NCBI GenBank assembly: GCA_934875675.1 | Contig: CAKXIK010000010.1 | Span: forward strand, 1 to 62,053 | Direction: 5' to 3' | DNA from: an uncultured bacterium | GTDB taxonomy: Bacteria > Bacillota > Clostridia > Oscillospirales > Acutalibacteraceae | DNA length: 62,053 nt | Shown here: piece by piece, positions 35,601 through 44,173 of the stretch | How positions within the stretch are numbered: the first letter of the stretch is position 1 | Layout of the letters: each line of letters starts with the position of its first letter | Position numbers and translations under genes: made by a program | The notes under the pieces: model-generated | Seen by the model: the letters and a program-made list of their open reading frames with translations, nothing else | Database searches by the model: none | What the model was told of the DNA's origin: nothing

Positions 35601-36170
35601 ACGCAGCAAATTTTCCTGCGCCTGATTGAGTCTGCGCTCTGCCTCGTTTTTGCGGTAGCGGAATTTAGAAATGCCCGCCGCTTCCTCAAAAACCTCGCGC
35701 CGATCCTCGGAACGCGTGGAAACAATATCGGCAATCTTGCCCTGGCTGATGATGGAGTAACCGTCGCGGCCAAGACCCGTATCCATAAACATTTCGTTAA
35801 TATCGCGAAGGCGTACGGATGCACCGTTAATCAGGTAATCACTTTCGCCTGAACGGTAATACCGGCGCGTAATCCGCACCTCATCGCCGTCATAGGGCAA
35901 CCGGCGATCGGCATTGTCAATACCAAGCGAAACCTCGGCATATCCCTGCGGTCTGCGCGAAGAGGTGCCGTTGAAGACAACATCCTCCATCTTTGCCCCG
36001 CGCAGGGATTTTGTGGACTGTTCCCCCAGCACCCAGCGCACAGCGTCGCTGATATTACTTTTTCCGCTGCCGTTTGGACCAACGACAGCGGTAATTCCCT
36101 TATTAAATTTTAAAACAGTTTTATCCGGAAAGGATTTAAAGCCCTGCAGCTCCAGTGATTTGATGAGCAC
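32601..36170 (-). CDS. smc: Chromosome segregation protein SMC
   Basis: SMC is the ATPase of the condensin complex with ScpA and ScpB. Walker A is GPNGSGKSNISDAV at the N-terminus; the ABC signature LSGGEKALAAIAL and Walker B FCILDEIEAALDD are at the C-terminus. Two long coiled coils, rich in Ala, Glu, Gln and Arg, flank the hinge (about residues 500-660, with GIHGPVSRILKVPAQYSTAIETAL). The 1189-residue length is standard. The start codon is GTG with GGGGTG upstream. The rnc-smc-ftsY order is conserved in Firmicutes. Confidence 0.98.
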   Translation of the reverse strand: MLIKSLELQGFKSFPDKTVLKFNKGITAVVGPNGSGKSNISDAVRWVLGEQSTKSLRGAKMEDVVFNGTSSRRPQGYAEVSLGIDNADRRLPYDGDEVRITRRYYRSGESDYLINGASVRLRDINEMFMDTGLGRDGYSIISQGKIADIVSTRSEDRREVFEEAAGISKFRYRKNEAERRLNQAQENLLRLRDILQELESRVGPLGVQAEKAKRFLELADEKKQLEIGLWMQNMKRLSDVLRAQEEKLAIVQKQHSDAQDALTQIENAIEAVAAETNAILAKMDEIRRAAAQNEQEAARRESDAAVLRNDIVHHTENIRRIEEELGSSAITGQELERTLAERLEQAKNRREEEQKQKNALSDAELQEQKAANELENFAEWEKSLREELSMLDAALSDAKTAGATAETTISEVKNRLKTANDEYMAAHQRVEQLHEEADAAAQKARACQDSIESQKNTVSGYELRIGTQKRRAEERRAQADQLALDAGSEQRKTKLLEELEKNFEGFAHSVKIVMQESERGALSGIHGPVSRILKVPAQYSTAIETALGGAMQNIVCGSEGDAKRSIALLKQRDAGRATFLPMTSVKGNELAERGLEDCFGFVGIASSLVSCEEQYQPICRFLLGRIAVAEDLDSAVAIARSYGYRFRIVTLDGQVVNAGGSLTGGSLAKNAGLLNRRNEIEKSKAAAQKLLEKAAAAKEDYRRAQEAYAADEASLLAAKSELAAAQEELIRTQAEQSRLNSLMDAANTSAAQLEKEQTNAQKRLQELENTRLLAEQNRQQAQDRRREAEERLSVLQAERAQLSDRRTAAAQRCAELRVLLVATQKDAEAFETAAEELRRRSGDQEQRAQELALQKVDFEAKIAQTQSRAEAMDEEAKALRQEASGASARIEELAAQRMQKEQQSTQLRASQREKSTESENCGRELARLEEQKNSTQSEFDAIDRKLYEEYDLTRREAEALEIVIENAAEAARRLAELKGKIRALGSVNLAAIEEYKEVSERYEFLKAQVEDAEKSRTELLALIEKLTDEMRKIFSERFTQINQNFGQTFRELFGGGDASLTLTDPADVLASGIQISVQPQGKIITNIDALSGGEKALAAIALYFAIMKVSPTPFCILDEIEAALDDVNVTRFATYLRRMSTHTQYIAITHRRGTMEEADVLYGVTMQEKGVSKLLQLRASEVEQKLGIK

Positions 36171-36200
36171 GGTTTCACCCCGATCAATAGTGTGGACAAA

Positions 36201-36878
36201 TCAATATCCCATCAGGCGCAGCGCCTCGCGTGCTGCCTGTTGTTCTGCTTCTTTTTTGCTTCGTCCGCCGCCGCGGCCGATTGGGTTGCTGTTCAGATGC
36301 ACCTCCACCACAAAGTGCTTGTCGTGGTCGGGACCGGATTCCTCCACCAGAAGATACTCCAGCTGTTCCTCCGGATTCTGCTGAATAATTTCCTGCAGCG
36401 CGGTTTTGTAATCGTGAAAACCGGGAACCGCCTTATGTGATTCCATTTCCTTGACCACAAAACGAAGCACAAGCGCCTTGGCAGGTTCCATGCCGCCATC
36501 GAGATAAACTGCTGCCAGAACCGATTCAAATGCATCCGAAAGAATGGAAGGACGCTTATCACCTCCGGTACGCTTTTCTCCGTGACCAAGGCGCAGACAG
36601 TCTCCAAGACCAAGCTCACGGGCATAGCCTGCCAGTGCTTTTTCGCAAACGAGTGCGGCACGCTGCTTTGTCAGCCCGCCCTCTGCCACCTGCGGACAGT
36701 GTGAATAAAGATATTCCGCCGTCACCATGCCGAGCACGGAATCGCCCAAAAATTCCAGCCGTTCATTGCAAACGCCGCGTCCTTTTGCCTCATTGGCATA
36801 AGAAGAATGCGTCAGCGCCGTTTGCAGCAGCTTTTCATCCTTGAAGGTATAACCAAGTTTTTTTTGCAGTTCTTTCAT
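36201..36878 (-). CDS. rnc: Ribonuclease III
   Basis: It cleaves double-stranded RNA in rRNA and mRNA processing. The signature ERLEFLGDSVLGMVTAEYLY lies near residue 42, and the second acidic pair in DAFESVLAAVYLDGG near residue 118. The C-terminal dsRNA-binding domain starts at about residue 155 and contains GRGGGRSKKEAEQQAAREAL. Length is 225 residues. It lies 22 bases after plsX; the acpP gene that often sits between these two is absent. Confidence 0.97.
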   Translation of the reverse strand: MKELQKKLGYTFKDEKLLQTALTHSSYANEAKGRGVCNERLEFLGDSVLGMVTAEYLYSHCPQVAEGGLTKQRAALVCEKALAGYARELGLGDCLRLGHGEKRTGGDKRPSILSDAFESVLAAVYLDGGMEPAKALVLRFVVKEMESHKAVPGFHDYKTALQEIIQQNPEEQLEYLLVEESGPDHDKHFVVEVHLNSNPIGRGGGRSKKEAEQQAAREALRLMGY

Positions 36879-36900
36879 ACCAATCTCATTTCTCCCGGTT

Positions 36901-37917
36901 TTATTCTTCGGTATCGCTGGTTTTCATCTGTGCCAGTGCATTGGAAATTTCACCGACAACATCGCCCTTCACAAAACGGTAGGTATTACGCAGCGCGTTA
37001 CGGAAGGTGTTTGCATCGGAGCTGCCGTGAGATTTGAAAACCGGCTTGGCAATTCCCATCAGCGGTGCTCCGCCATATTCATTATAATCCATCTTCTTTT
37101 TGAAGCCCGCAAGATTGCTTTTCACCATTGCCGCGGCAAGCTTTGTCTTGAGGTTTGTGAGGAAGATTCGTTTGATATTGCGCAGCATGGTCATTGCAAC
37201 GCCTTCGTAAAGCTTGAGGATCACATTTCCGGTAAATCCGTCGGTCACAATGACATCGGCTCCGTCACGCGGAATTTCTCTTGCCTCCACGTTTCCCACA
37301 AAATTGACCGGTGTATTATTCTTGAGCAACTCAAAGGACTGCAGCTGCAGATCCCCGCCCTTGGTTTCCTCGGTGCCGACATTGACAAGCCCGACGCGCG
37401 GATTTTGAACGCCCATCACCTTTTCCATATAAATCGAACCCATGACGCCGAACTGCTGCAAGTTTTCCGGCTTGCACTCCACGTTTGCGCCGCAATCGAT
37501 CAGCATGAAAAAGCCCTTGTCGTTCGGCATAATCGGAGCCAGTGCCGCGCGCTTGATTCCCTTAATCCGCTTGACGATCAGCGTTGCGCCAACCACAAGC
37601 GCACCGGTGCTGCCCGCGCTGACAAAGGCATCACCCTCCCCCGCGGCAAGACGGCGCAAGCCTACCGCCATGGAGCAATCCTTTTTACTGCGCATGATTT
37701 CTCCGGCGTGTTCCTCCATCGTGATAACCTCGGGTGCATCGACAATCTCCATTCGGTCGAGCGAAATATTCTGTTCGGCGCAAACCTTTTTAATCGTTTC
37801 CTCACTGCCGGTGAGCAGAATGGAAAGATCGGAAAACTCCTCCAAAGCAAGCGCACAGCCCTTCAAAATTTCAACCGGTGCGTTGTCACCGCCGAATGCG
37901 TCCACAATGATTTTCAT
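36901..37917 (-). CDS. plsX: Phosphate acyltransferase PlsX
   Basis: PlsX makes acyl-phosphate from acyl-ACP, the first step of phosphatidic acid synthesis in most Gram-positive bacteria. Seen: VDAFGGDNAPVEILKG at the N-terminus, FVSAGSTGALVVGA near residue 95, VSDGFTGN-like VTDGFTGNVILKL near 230 and GAPLMGIAKPVFKSHGSSD near 285. Length is 338 residues. GAAAGGCAGG precedes the ATG. FapR, often found upstream, is not here. Confidence 0.97.
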   Translation of the reverse strand: MKIIVDAFGGDNAPVEILKGCALALEEFSDLSILLTGSEETIKKVCAEQNISLDRMEIVDAPEVITMEEHAGEIMRSKKDCSMAVGLRRLAAGEGDAFVSAGSTGALVVGATLIVKRIKGIKRAALAPIMPNDKGFFMLIDCGANVECKPENLQQFGVMGSIYMEKVMGVQNPRVGLVNVGTEETKGGDLQLQSFELLKNNTPVNFVGNVEAREIPRDGADVIVTDGFTGNVILKLYEGVAMTMLRNIKRIFLTNLKTKLAAAMVKSNLAGFKKKMDYNEYGGAPLMGIAKPVFKSHGSSDANTFRNALRNTYRFVKGDVVGEISNALAQMKTSDTEE

Positions 37918-37951
37918 GAGAAACCCCTGCCTTTCTGAAATTTAGATTGGA

Positions 37952-39262
37952 TTATTTTTGCGGCAGTGCGGCTTTCAGGCTGTTCATTGCCCGTTCTGCC
38001 AGCGCGCCGTACCGTTCTTTTTTATCGCGAATCTGCTCGCCAAGCGGCGGCAAAATTCCAAAGTTTGCGCCCATCGGCTGAAAATCCGCCGAAACGGATT
38101 CGCTGACGTGGCGACACAATGCACCGAGCATGGTATCCTGCGGCGGAACAAATTCTTCTTCACCCCGCACCACCCGTGCGCAATTGAGCCCTGCCAACAG
38201 CCCACTTGCTGCCGACTCCATATATCCCTCCACACCGGTCATCTGCCCGGCAAACCAAAGGTTGGGCTGCTTTTTCAGCCGGAACGAGCCGGAAAGCAGC
38301 TGCGGAGAATTAAGGAAGGTGTTGCGGTGCATCACACCGTAACGCACAAACTCTGCATTTTTCAATGCGGGAATCAATCCGAATACGCGCTTTTGTTCGC
38401 CGAATTTGAGATTGGTCTGAAATCCGACCAAATTGAACAGCCTGCCGTCGCTGTCCTCCCGGCGCAGCTGCACATTTGCCCATGGGCGGTGTCCGGTGCG
38501 CGGATTGCGCAGCCCCACCGGCTTGAGCGGACCAAAGCGTATGGTATCGGCACCGCGCTTTGCCATAATTTCAATGGGCATACAGCCCTCGTAAACATTC
38601 GGTCTGCCGTCAAATTCATGCAGCGGTGCTCCTTCGGCGGAGACAAGCGCTGCGTAAAACGCTTCATACTGCTCCTTATCCATCGGGCAATTAAGGTAAT
38701 CGTCCTCGCCGCCGCGCTCATAGCGGGAGGCATAAAACGCTTCGTTCAAATCGATGCTTTCCGCCGTTACAATCGGTGCTGCTGCATCAAAAAAGCTAAG
38801 CCGGTTTCCGCAAAGCGTGCTGATTTGTTCTGCCAACGCGCCGTCTGTCAGCGGCCCGGTGGCAACGATTGTAAATTCATCAGCGGGAAACTGCGTCAAT
38901 TCCTCGCGACGGACGGTAATCAACGGATGCGACGTAATTTTTTCGGTCACCAGCGCAGAAAACTGATCGCGGTCAACCGCCAATGCCCCTCCAGCCGGAA
39001 CACGACACTGCTTTGCACACGGCACCAGCAGCGAACCCAACTGTTCCATCTCTGCTTTGAGCAGCCCTGCTGCGCTTTCCATCCGTTCCGCCTTTAGCGA
39101 ATTGGAACAGACAAGCTCTGCAAAGCCCTGCTGATGATGCGCAGCAGAAAACCGCTGCGGCTTCATCTCCCACAAGGTGACGAAGATTCCGCTTTGCACA
39201 AGCTGCCATGCTGCCTCGCAGCCAGCCATACCTGCGCCGATCACATTCACCGCCTTGCTCAT
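37952..39262 (-). CDS. trmFO: Methylenetetrahydrofolate-tRNA-(uracil-54-C5)-methyltransferase TrmFO
   Basis: This folate- and FAD-dependent enzyme makes ribothymidine at position 54 of tRNA. The FAD-binding motif VIGAGMAGCEAAWQL is at the N-terminus; LVCSNSLKAERMESAAGLLKAEM follows, as does the C-terminal GANFGILPPL. I start at the ATG at 39262, which overlaps the topA stop by 4 bases; the longer frame to 39379 would add 39 unrelated residues inside topA. The topA-trmFO order is typical of Firmicutes. About 436 residues. Confidence 0.96.
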   Translation of the reverse strand: MSKAVNVIGAGMAGCEAAWQLVQSGIFVTLWEMKPQRFSAAHHQQGFAELVCSNSLKAERMESAAGLLKAEMEQLGSLLVPCAKQCRVPAGGALAVDRDQFSALVTEKITSHPLITVRREELTQFPADEFTIVATGPLTDGALAEQISTLCGNRLSFFDAAAPIVTAESIDLNEAFYASRYERGGEDDYLNCPMDKEQYEAFYAALVSAEGAPLHEFDGRPNVYEGCMPIEIMAKRGADTIRFGPLKPVGLRNPRTGHRPWANVQLRREDSDGRLFNLVGFQTNLKFGEQKRVFGLIPALKNAEFVRYGVMHRNTFLNSPQLLSGSFRLKKQPNLWFAGQMTGVEGYMESAASGLLAGLNCARVVRGEEEFVPPQDTMLGALCRHVSESVSADFQPMGANFGILPPLGEQIRDKKERYGALAERAMNSLKAALPQK

Positions 39263-41361
39263 TGTTCGTTTTCCTCTTTTTTCTCTTCCACGCGCTGATA
39301 GGTGCAGCCTTCCTTTGCGCAGTAAACCTTGGGTGTCTTTCCCTTTTTGCGAAACAGCATTTCCCCGCAGACGGGACACTTTTCGCTCAGCGGCTCATCC
39401 CACGAAACAAAGTCGCAATTGGGGTAATTGGCGCAGCCGTAGAACACTCTACCCCGCTTGGACTTTTTCTCAATTACTTTTCCGCCGCACTTGGGACAAT
39501 CTGCGCCTGTTTCCACCACAATTTTTTTGATATTCTTACATTCCGGATACCCCGGGCAGGCAATAAACTTGCCGAAACGACCGGTTTTGATGACCATACG
39601 GCGACCGCATTTTTCACAGATAAAATCGGTTTCCTCTTCGGTCAGCTTAATTTTGACGCCCTCCATGCTTTCTTTTGCACTTTTAAGCGTTTTTTCAAAA
39701 TCATCATAAAATGCCCGGACGGTTTCCACCCATTCGCTTTTGCCGGATTCCACGTTATCCAGCTCGCTTTCCATCTGGGCAGTAAACTTCACATTAACAA
39801 TCTTAGGGAATTTGTCCTCCATCAGCTTTGTCGTCACTTCACCAAGCTCTGTTGGCTTAAGTTGCTTGCCCTCCCGCTGCACATAATCGCGCGAGGTAAT
39901 GGTGGAAATGGTTGCCGCATATGTGGACGGACGACCGATTCCGTTTTCCTCCAAAGCTTTGATGAGGGTGGCTTCGCTGAAGCGTGCGGGCGGCTGGGTA
40001 AAGTGCTGATTACCCAACAGCTCCTTGCAGCGCAGCAGCATTCCCTTTTCCAACGGCGGCAATGCAGCGCCTTCCTTTTCCTCTTCGTCCTTTGCTTCCT
40101 CATAAAGAACGGTAAAACCGTCAAACGTCACGCTGTAGCCGGATGCCTTAAAGAGGTAATCCCCTGCTGTAATATCCGCCTGCGTGGTAGCCTGCAGGCA
40201 GTTGGACATCTGGCATGCCACAAACCGCTCCCAGATCAGCTTATAAAGCTTATACTGATCATTGGTCAGATTCGGCTTCACCTTTTCCGGTGTAAGGGCG
40301 GTCATCGTGGGACGAATTGCCTCGTGGCCATCCTGTGCGCCCTTTTTTGCCTTAAAATGGCGCGGTTCTTCGGGAACATACCGGTCACCATACGTTTCAC
40401 GGATATATGCAGCTGCATCGGCAAGCGCGTCCTCGGAAAGGCGCAGCGAGTCGGTACGCATATAGGTAATCAGACCGATTGCACCCATATCAGTAATATC
40501 CACACCTTCATACAGCTCCTGCGCAATCTTCATGGTGCGCTTGGACTGAAAGCCAAGACGGCGCGAAGCCTCCTGCTGCAGGGTCGAGGTGATAAACGGC
40601 GGTGCGGGGGAACGGCGGCGTGTTCCTTTTTTGAGCGTCGTAATCTGAAATTCAGCGTCCTTGAGCGCATCCAGAATTTTGTCTGATTCCTCTTTGGTGG
40701 ATACCTTCATTTTTTCGCCGGCTGCGGTGCCGTAAAAGGTAGCCGGAAAAACCTTCTTGCCGCCCTTGGGAATCATTTTTGCGTCCAGCGTCCAATATTC
40801 CTCCGGCACAAACGCGCGAATCTCATTTTCCCTGTCCACAATCAGCCTGACGGAAACCGACTGCACACGTCCGGCAGAAAGACCGCGGCGAATTTTTTGC
40901 GAAAGGAACGGGCTGAGCTTATAGCCAACCAAACGGTCAAGCACACGGCGAGCCTGTTGCGCATTCACCAGGTCAATATCAATTTTGCGCGGTGCAGCCA
41001 TGCCGTTGCTGACACCTGTTTTCGTAATTTCATTGAAGGTAACGCGGTTGTCATCCTCCAGGCTCAGCCCGAGCAGATAGGCGAGATGCCACGAGATGGC
41101 TTCCCCTTCGCGATCAGGGTCCGTTGCAAGGTAAACGCGTTCGCTTTTTTTTGCAAGCGTCTCCAGCTCGTTGACCAGCTTTTCCTTGCCCTGAATGACC
41201 TCATATTTTGGTTTGAAATCCTTTTTAATATCAACACTAAGCCGCTTCTCCGGCAGATCGCGCACGTGTCCCATGGATGCGACAACCTCGTAACCGCTGC
41301 CCAGATATTTTTTGATTGTCTTTGCCTTTGCTGGCGACTCCACAATGACCAGATTCGACAT
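39259..41361 (-). CDS. topA: DNA topoisomerase I
   Basis: This type IA topoisomerase relaxes negative supercoils. Toprim motifs VIVESPAKAKTIKKYLG and TDPDREGEAISWHLAYL are in the first 110 residues. The active-site tyrosine is in GLITYMRTDSLRLS near residue 300. Three C-terminal four-cysteine zinc fingers follow: CEKCGRR...CPGYPEC, CPKCGG...CANYPNC and CPVCGE...CAKEGC. Length is 700 residues. GGAAAGGAAG precedes the ATG. It is coupled to trmFO and lies 78 bases after dprA. Confidence 0.98.
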   Translation of the reverse strand: MSNLVIVESPAKAKTIKKYLGSGYEVVASMGHVRDLPEKRLSVDIKKDFKPKYEVIQGKEKLVNELETLAKKSERVYLATDPDREGEAISWHLAYLLGLSLEDDNRVTFNEITKTGVSNGMAAPRKIDIDLVNAQQARRVLDRLVGYKLSPFLSQKIRRGLSAGRVQSVSVRLIVDRENEIRAFVPEEYWTLDAKMIPKGGKKVFPATFYGTAAGEKMKVSTKEESDKILDALKDAEFQITTLKKGTRRRSPAPPFITSTLQQEASRRLGFQSKRTMKIAQELYEGVDITDMGAIGLITYMRTDSLRLSEDALADAAAYIRETYGDRYVPEEPRHFKAKKGAQDGHEAIRPTMTALTPEKVKPNLTNDQYKLYKLIWERFVACQMSNCLQATTQADITAGDYLFKASGYSVTFDGFTVLYEEAKDEEEKEGAALPPLEKGMLLRCKELLGNQHFTQPPARFSEATLIKALEENGIGRPSTYAATISTITSRDYVQREGKQLKPTELGEVTTKLMEDKFPKIVNVKFTAQMESELDNVESGKSEWVETVRAFYDDFEKTLKSAKESMEGVKIKLTEEETDFICEKCGRRMVIKTGRFGKFIACPGYPECKNIKKIVVETGADCPKCGGKVIEKKSKRGRVFYGCANYPNCDFVSWDEPLSEKCPVCGEMLFRKKGKTPKVYCAKEGCTYQRVEEKKEENEQ

Positions 41362-41439
41362 ATTCAGCTTCCTTTCCGTAATCCGGCATCTATACCGATT
41401 GTATTGTAACGCGGTTTTGCGGAAAAAACCGCCGTATTT

Positions 41440-42639
41440 TCAAAGATAATGCACCCGCCGGTATTGCTTGCCCGGCAAAGCCTCGATCAAGCTTTCCATT
41501 TCCAGCTCCGTAATCGCACTCAGCGCTTCCCTCGCGGATAAACCGGCCGCAGCCGCCAACTCGTCAATTGCCACCGGGTCTGGCTTGAGTGCGCCCATCA
41601 GCGCCGATGCCTCCGGCGAAAGTGTCTCTGGAATATACACCGAAGCCATCGCCTTCTGTCCTTTTTTAGGGTCTTCGTCAACCGTTGGGAGCAGCCGTTG
41701 CTTCGAACCTTCTGTCTGCACTGTCTCAAACAAATTCATCTGCCCTAAACCGGACAGCCCTGTGGAAGAAAAATCCTGATATTCCTCCAGAATATCAGAA
41801 ACCTCCAGCACCGGCTTTGCACCATCGCGCAACAACCGGTTGGAACCGCTGGAATGATAACTGAGCAGGTTTCCGGGAATTGCAAATACATCGCGCCCCT
41901 GCTCCAGTGCTTGTCTTGCCGTAATAAGCGATCCGCTCTTTTCTCCAGCCTCCACAACGAGCGTGCCCAGTGAAAGCCCGGAAATAATGCGGTTGCGCTG
42001 CGGAAAATGATACCCCAACGCGGGAGAATCGGGCGGGTATTCGCTGACCAATGCACCGTTAATCTGAATCTGCTGGCGCATGGCGGCATTTTCCGCCAAA
42101 TAGCGTGTATTCAATCCGCACCCGAGCACTGCAACCGTGCTGCCGCCCACCATCAGCGCACCCTTGTGGGCAGCGGTGTCCATTCCAAGTGCGCCGCCGC
42201 TGACAACCACCGTGCCCTGTTTTGCCATCTGACTGCAAAATTCCATCGCAACACGAATACCGGTGGGCGTTGCGTCCCTGGTGCCAACCACTGCAATACA
42301 AATTCGCCGGTCAAAATCCGGTAAATTTCCTGTGGCATACAGAACCGCAGGCGGATCGCAAATTTGCTTTAATCGATCCGGGTATGCGCTATTCTCCAAG
42401 GAAAGAACCGTTTGCCGCAGCTGCCCGCACCGCTGTAGAATTATTTGGGCATCCTGCAGTGGTGTATGCTCCAATCGGTCCAGTTGTTTTACGTTGAAAA
42501 GGCCGCTGAGTTTCCACTCCTGCGCTCCGCTCTCATAAAAATTCTGAAAAGAGGAAAACCTGCGCAGAATCTCTGCCGGCAGCATTCCGCCCTGCCCCAG
42601 CGCACACTGAAGCCAAACGGCATATTTCGGATCCTTCAT
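41440..42639 (-). CDS. dprA: DNA processing protein DprA/Smf
   Basis: DprA binds incoming single-stranded DNA during transformation and loads RecA. The Rossmann-type core shows GTRDATPTG, VVSGGALGMDTAAHKGAL, GCGLNTRYL, SEYPPDSPALGYHFPQRNRIISGLS and VVEAGEKSGSLITARQALEQGRDVFAIPG. A C-terminal winged helix (residues about 335-399) is present. Length is 399 residues. No other competence gene is in the window. Confidence 0.96.
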   Translation of the reverse strand: MKDPKYAVWLQCALGQGGMLPAEILRRFSSFQNFYESGAQEWKLSGLFNVKQLDRLEHTPLQDAQIILQRCGQLRQTVLSLENSAYPDRLKQICDPPAVLYATGNLPDFDRRICIAVVGTRDATPTGIRVAMEFCSQMAKQGTVVVSGGALGMDTAAHKGALMVGGSTVAVLGCGLNTRYLAENAAMRQQIQINGALVSEYPPDSPALGYHFPQRNRIISGLSLGTLVVEAGEKSGSLITARQALEQGRDVFAIPGNLLSYHSSGSNRLLRDGAKPVLEVSDILEEYQDFSSTGLSGLGQMNLFETVQTEGSKQRLLPTVDEDPKKGQKAMASVYIPETLSPEASALMGALKPDPVAIDELAAAAGLSAREALSAITELEMESLIEALPGKQYRRVHYL

Positions 42640-42664
42640 GCGGCAGTTCCTCTTTTCCTGTTAT

Positions 42665-43462
42665 TTATGCATCGGGGCGAACCATTTCCCAAATCAAAAT
42701 TCCTGCAGCCACTGCCGCGTTGAGTGATTCCGCTCTGCCTGCCATCGGGATTGTGACAAGCGTCTGGCATGCGTTGATGCATTCGGGGCTGAGACCGTTT
42801 CCTTCATTGCCGATGAAAATGGCACAGCCTGCACCCAATCTTGCATGGGCAGGCGGCAGTGCAGTTCGACCCACCACTGCCGCTGCGGTACGGATTTCCT
42901 TTGCATTCAGCAAATTTGCTGCAGCTGCTCCGGATTCCATTGGAATCACCGGCAGGCGAAACACGGCTCCCATTCCGGCACGAACTGCCTTAGGAGAATA
43001 AACATCGCAGCAATTGCCCGCCAAAATCACACCGTCAAGCCCAAATGCCTCTGCAGAACGAAAAACCGCCCCCATGTTGGAAGGGTCCTGCAAATTTTCC
43101 AGCACAACGAAACGGCTATTCTTATTAATATGAACCAAATCCGCCGTTTTGTCAAGCGTCCGGCACACACAAAAGATGCCCTGCGGCGTTTTGGTATCCG
43201 AAATTCGCTGTGCAAGCTCCTCTGAAATCTCGATACAGCTTTGCACCTTGTGCTCAATTTCCTCGCAAATTTGCGGATATCTTTCAAATGCAGATTCCGT
43301 GAAAAACGCGCGCACAATTTCGGCTCCGCTTTTAACCGCATCGCCGCAAAGCCGTTCTCCTTCTGCAACAAAAAGCCCTTGGTCACGCCGTTCCTTTGGT
43401 GAGGTCATAAGCGCAGTGATGTTTTTAATCAACGGATTTTCCCGCGAAGTAATCTTCTGCAA
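42665..43462 (-). CDS. TrmH/SpoU family RNA 2'-O-methyltransferase
   Basis: This SPOUT-class enzyme probably methylates a ribose of rRNA or tRNA. An N-terminal substrate-binding domain (residues 1-90) precedes the knot domain with NLQDPSNMGAVFRSAEAFGLDGVIL, IFIGNEGNGLSPE and IPMAGRAESLNAAVAAGILIWEM. Length is 265 residues. The start codon is TTG with AGAGGGTG upstream. It follows the rplT terminator and precedes dprA by 25 bases. Confidence 0.93.
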   Translation of the reverse strand: MQKITSRENPLIKNITALMTSPKERRDQGLFVAEGERLCGDAVKSGAEIVRAFFTESAFERYPQICEEIEHKVQSCIEISEELAQRISDTKTPQGIFCVCRTLDKTADLVHINKNSRFVVLENLQDPSNMGAVFRSAEAFGLDGVILAGNCCDVYSPKAVRAGMGAVFRLPVIPMESGAAAANLLNAKEIRTAAAVVGRTALPPAHARLGAGCAIFIGNEGNGLSPECINACQTLVTIPMAGRAESLNAAVAAGILIWEMVRPDA

Positions 43463-43490
43463 AACGACACCCTCTTCTGCTCTGTGATAT

Positions 43491-43527
43491 AAAATAAAAC
43501 ACGCCCGGGCTGTTTTCGCCCGAGCGT
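43491..43527 (-). terminator. Terminator after rplT
   Basis: On the minus strand ACGCTCGGGC and GCCCGGGCGT (43518-43527 and 43501-43510) pair with one mismatch and are followed by GTTTTATTTTA. Confidence 0.85.
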
Positions 43528-43540
43528 TGCAAAGACTTAA

Positions 43541-43900
43541 TTATTTAGCAAGGGCAGCTTTGGACTGCTCAACCAAAGCAGCAAAGCCAGCCGGATCGGC
43601 GATGGCCAGCTCGGAAAGCATTTTGCGGTTCAGCTCCACACCGATCTTCTTCAGACCGTTCATGAACGCAGAATAGCTCATGCCATTGGCGCGGCAGCCA
43701 GCGGAGATGCGGGTAATCCACAGACGGCGGAAATCGCGCTTTCTATGTTTACGGCCGATATATGCATAATTACCGGATTTCATGACGGCTTCTTTAGCCA
43801 TCTTAAAATGCTTGCTCTTGGAGCCCCAATAGCCCTTTGCAAGTTTCAGGGTCTTCTTTCTTCTTTTGCGCGTCATCAGCGCACCCTTTATACGAGCCAT
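43541..43900 (-). CDS. rplT: 50S ribosomal protein L20
   Basis: L20 is an early-binding 23S rRNA protein and, in Firmicutes, represses its own infC-rpmI-rplT operon by binding the mRNA leader. The 119-residue sequence starts MARIKGALMTRKRRKKTLKLAKGYWG and contains the KHRKRDFRRLWITRI rRNA-binding block. GGAGGT lies 8 bases upstream. It is the last gene of the operon. Confidence 0.98.
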   Translation of the reverse strand: MARIKGALMTRKRRKKTLKLAKGYWGSKSKHFKMAKEAVMKSGNYAYIGRKHRKRDFRRLWITRISAGCRANGMSYSAFMNGLKKIGVELNRKMLSELAIADPAGFAALVEQSKAALAK

Positions 43901-43949
43901 GTTATTTACCTCCGATTATATCGATTTGAAAAAAGCAAGACGTCCGCTC

Positions 43950-44147
43950 TTATTTGTACGGAATCATCTTTTTAACCTTTGCAACATTCGTCACATCGGC
44001 AAGTGTTGTCTGACGCAGACCTCTTTTACGCTTGGTGTTTTTCTTGGTCAGGATATGGCTCTTATTCGCGTGCGCACGGATAACCTTACCGGATTTGGTC
44101 AGGTTGAAGCGTTTTTTTGCGCCGGAATGTGTCTTAATTTTGGGCAT
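43950..44147 (-). CDS. rpmI: 50S ribosomal protein L35
   Basis: The 65-residue basic protein starts MPKIKTHSGAKKRFNLTKSGK and ends in a KKM-IPYK tail, matching L35. AAAGGAGGAG precedes the ATG. It lies between infC and rplT with short gaps of 26 and 49 bases, so all three are on one transcript. Confidence 0.98.
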   Translation of the reverse strand: MPKIKTHSGAKKRFNLTKSGKVIRAHANKSHILTKKNTKRKRGLRQTTLADVTNVAKVKKMIPYK

Positions 44148-44173
44148 GTGAATGCTCCTCCTTTGACTTTAGA

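Noticed and set aside
39208..40686. 492-codon open frame on the plus strand
   Set aside because: It is antisense to topA and trmFO, which are complete and well conserved; no motif is seen in the antisense frame.
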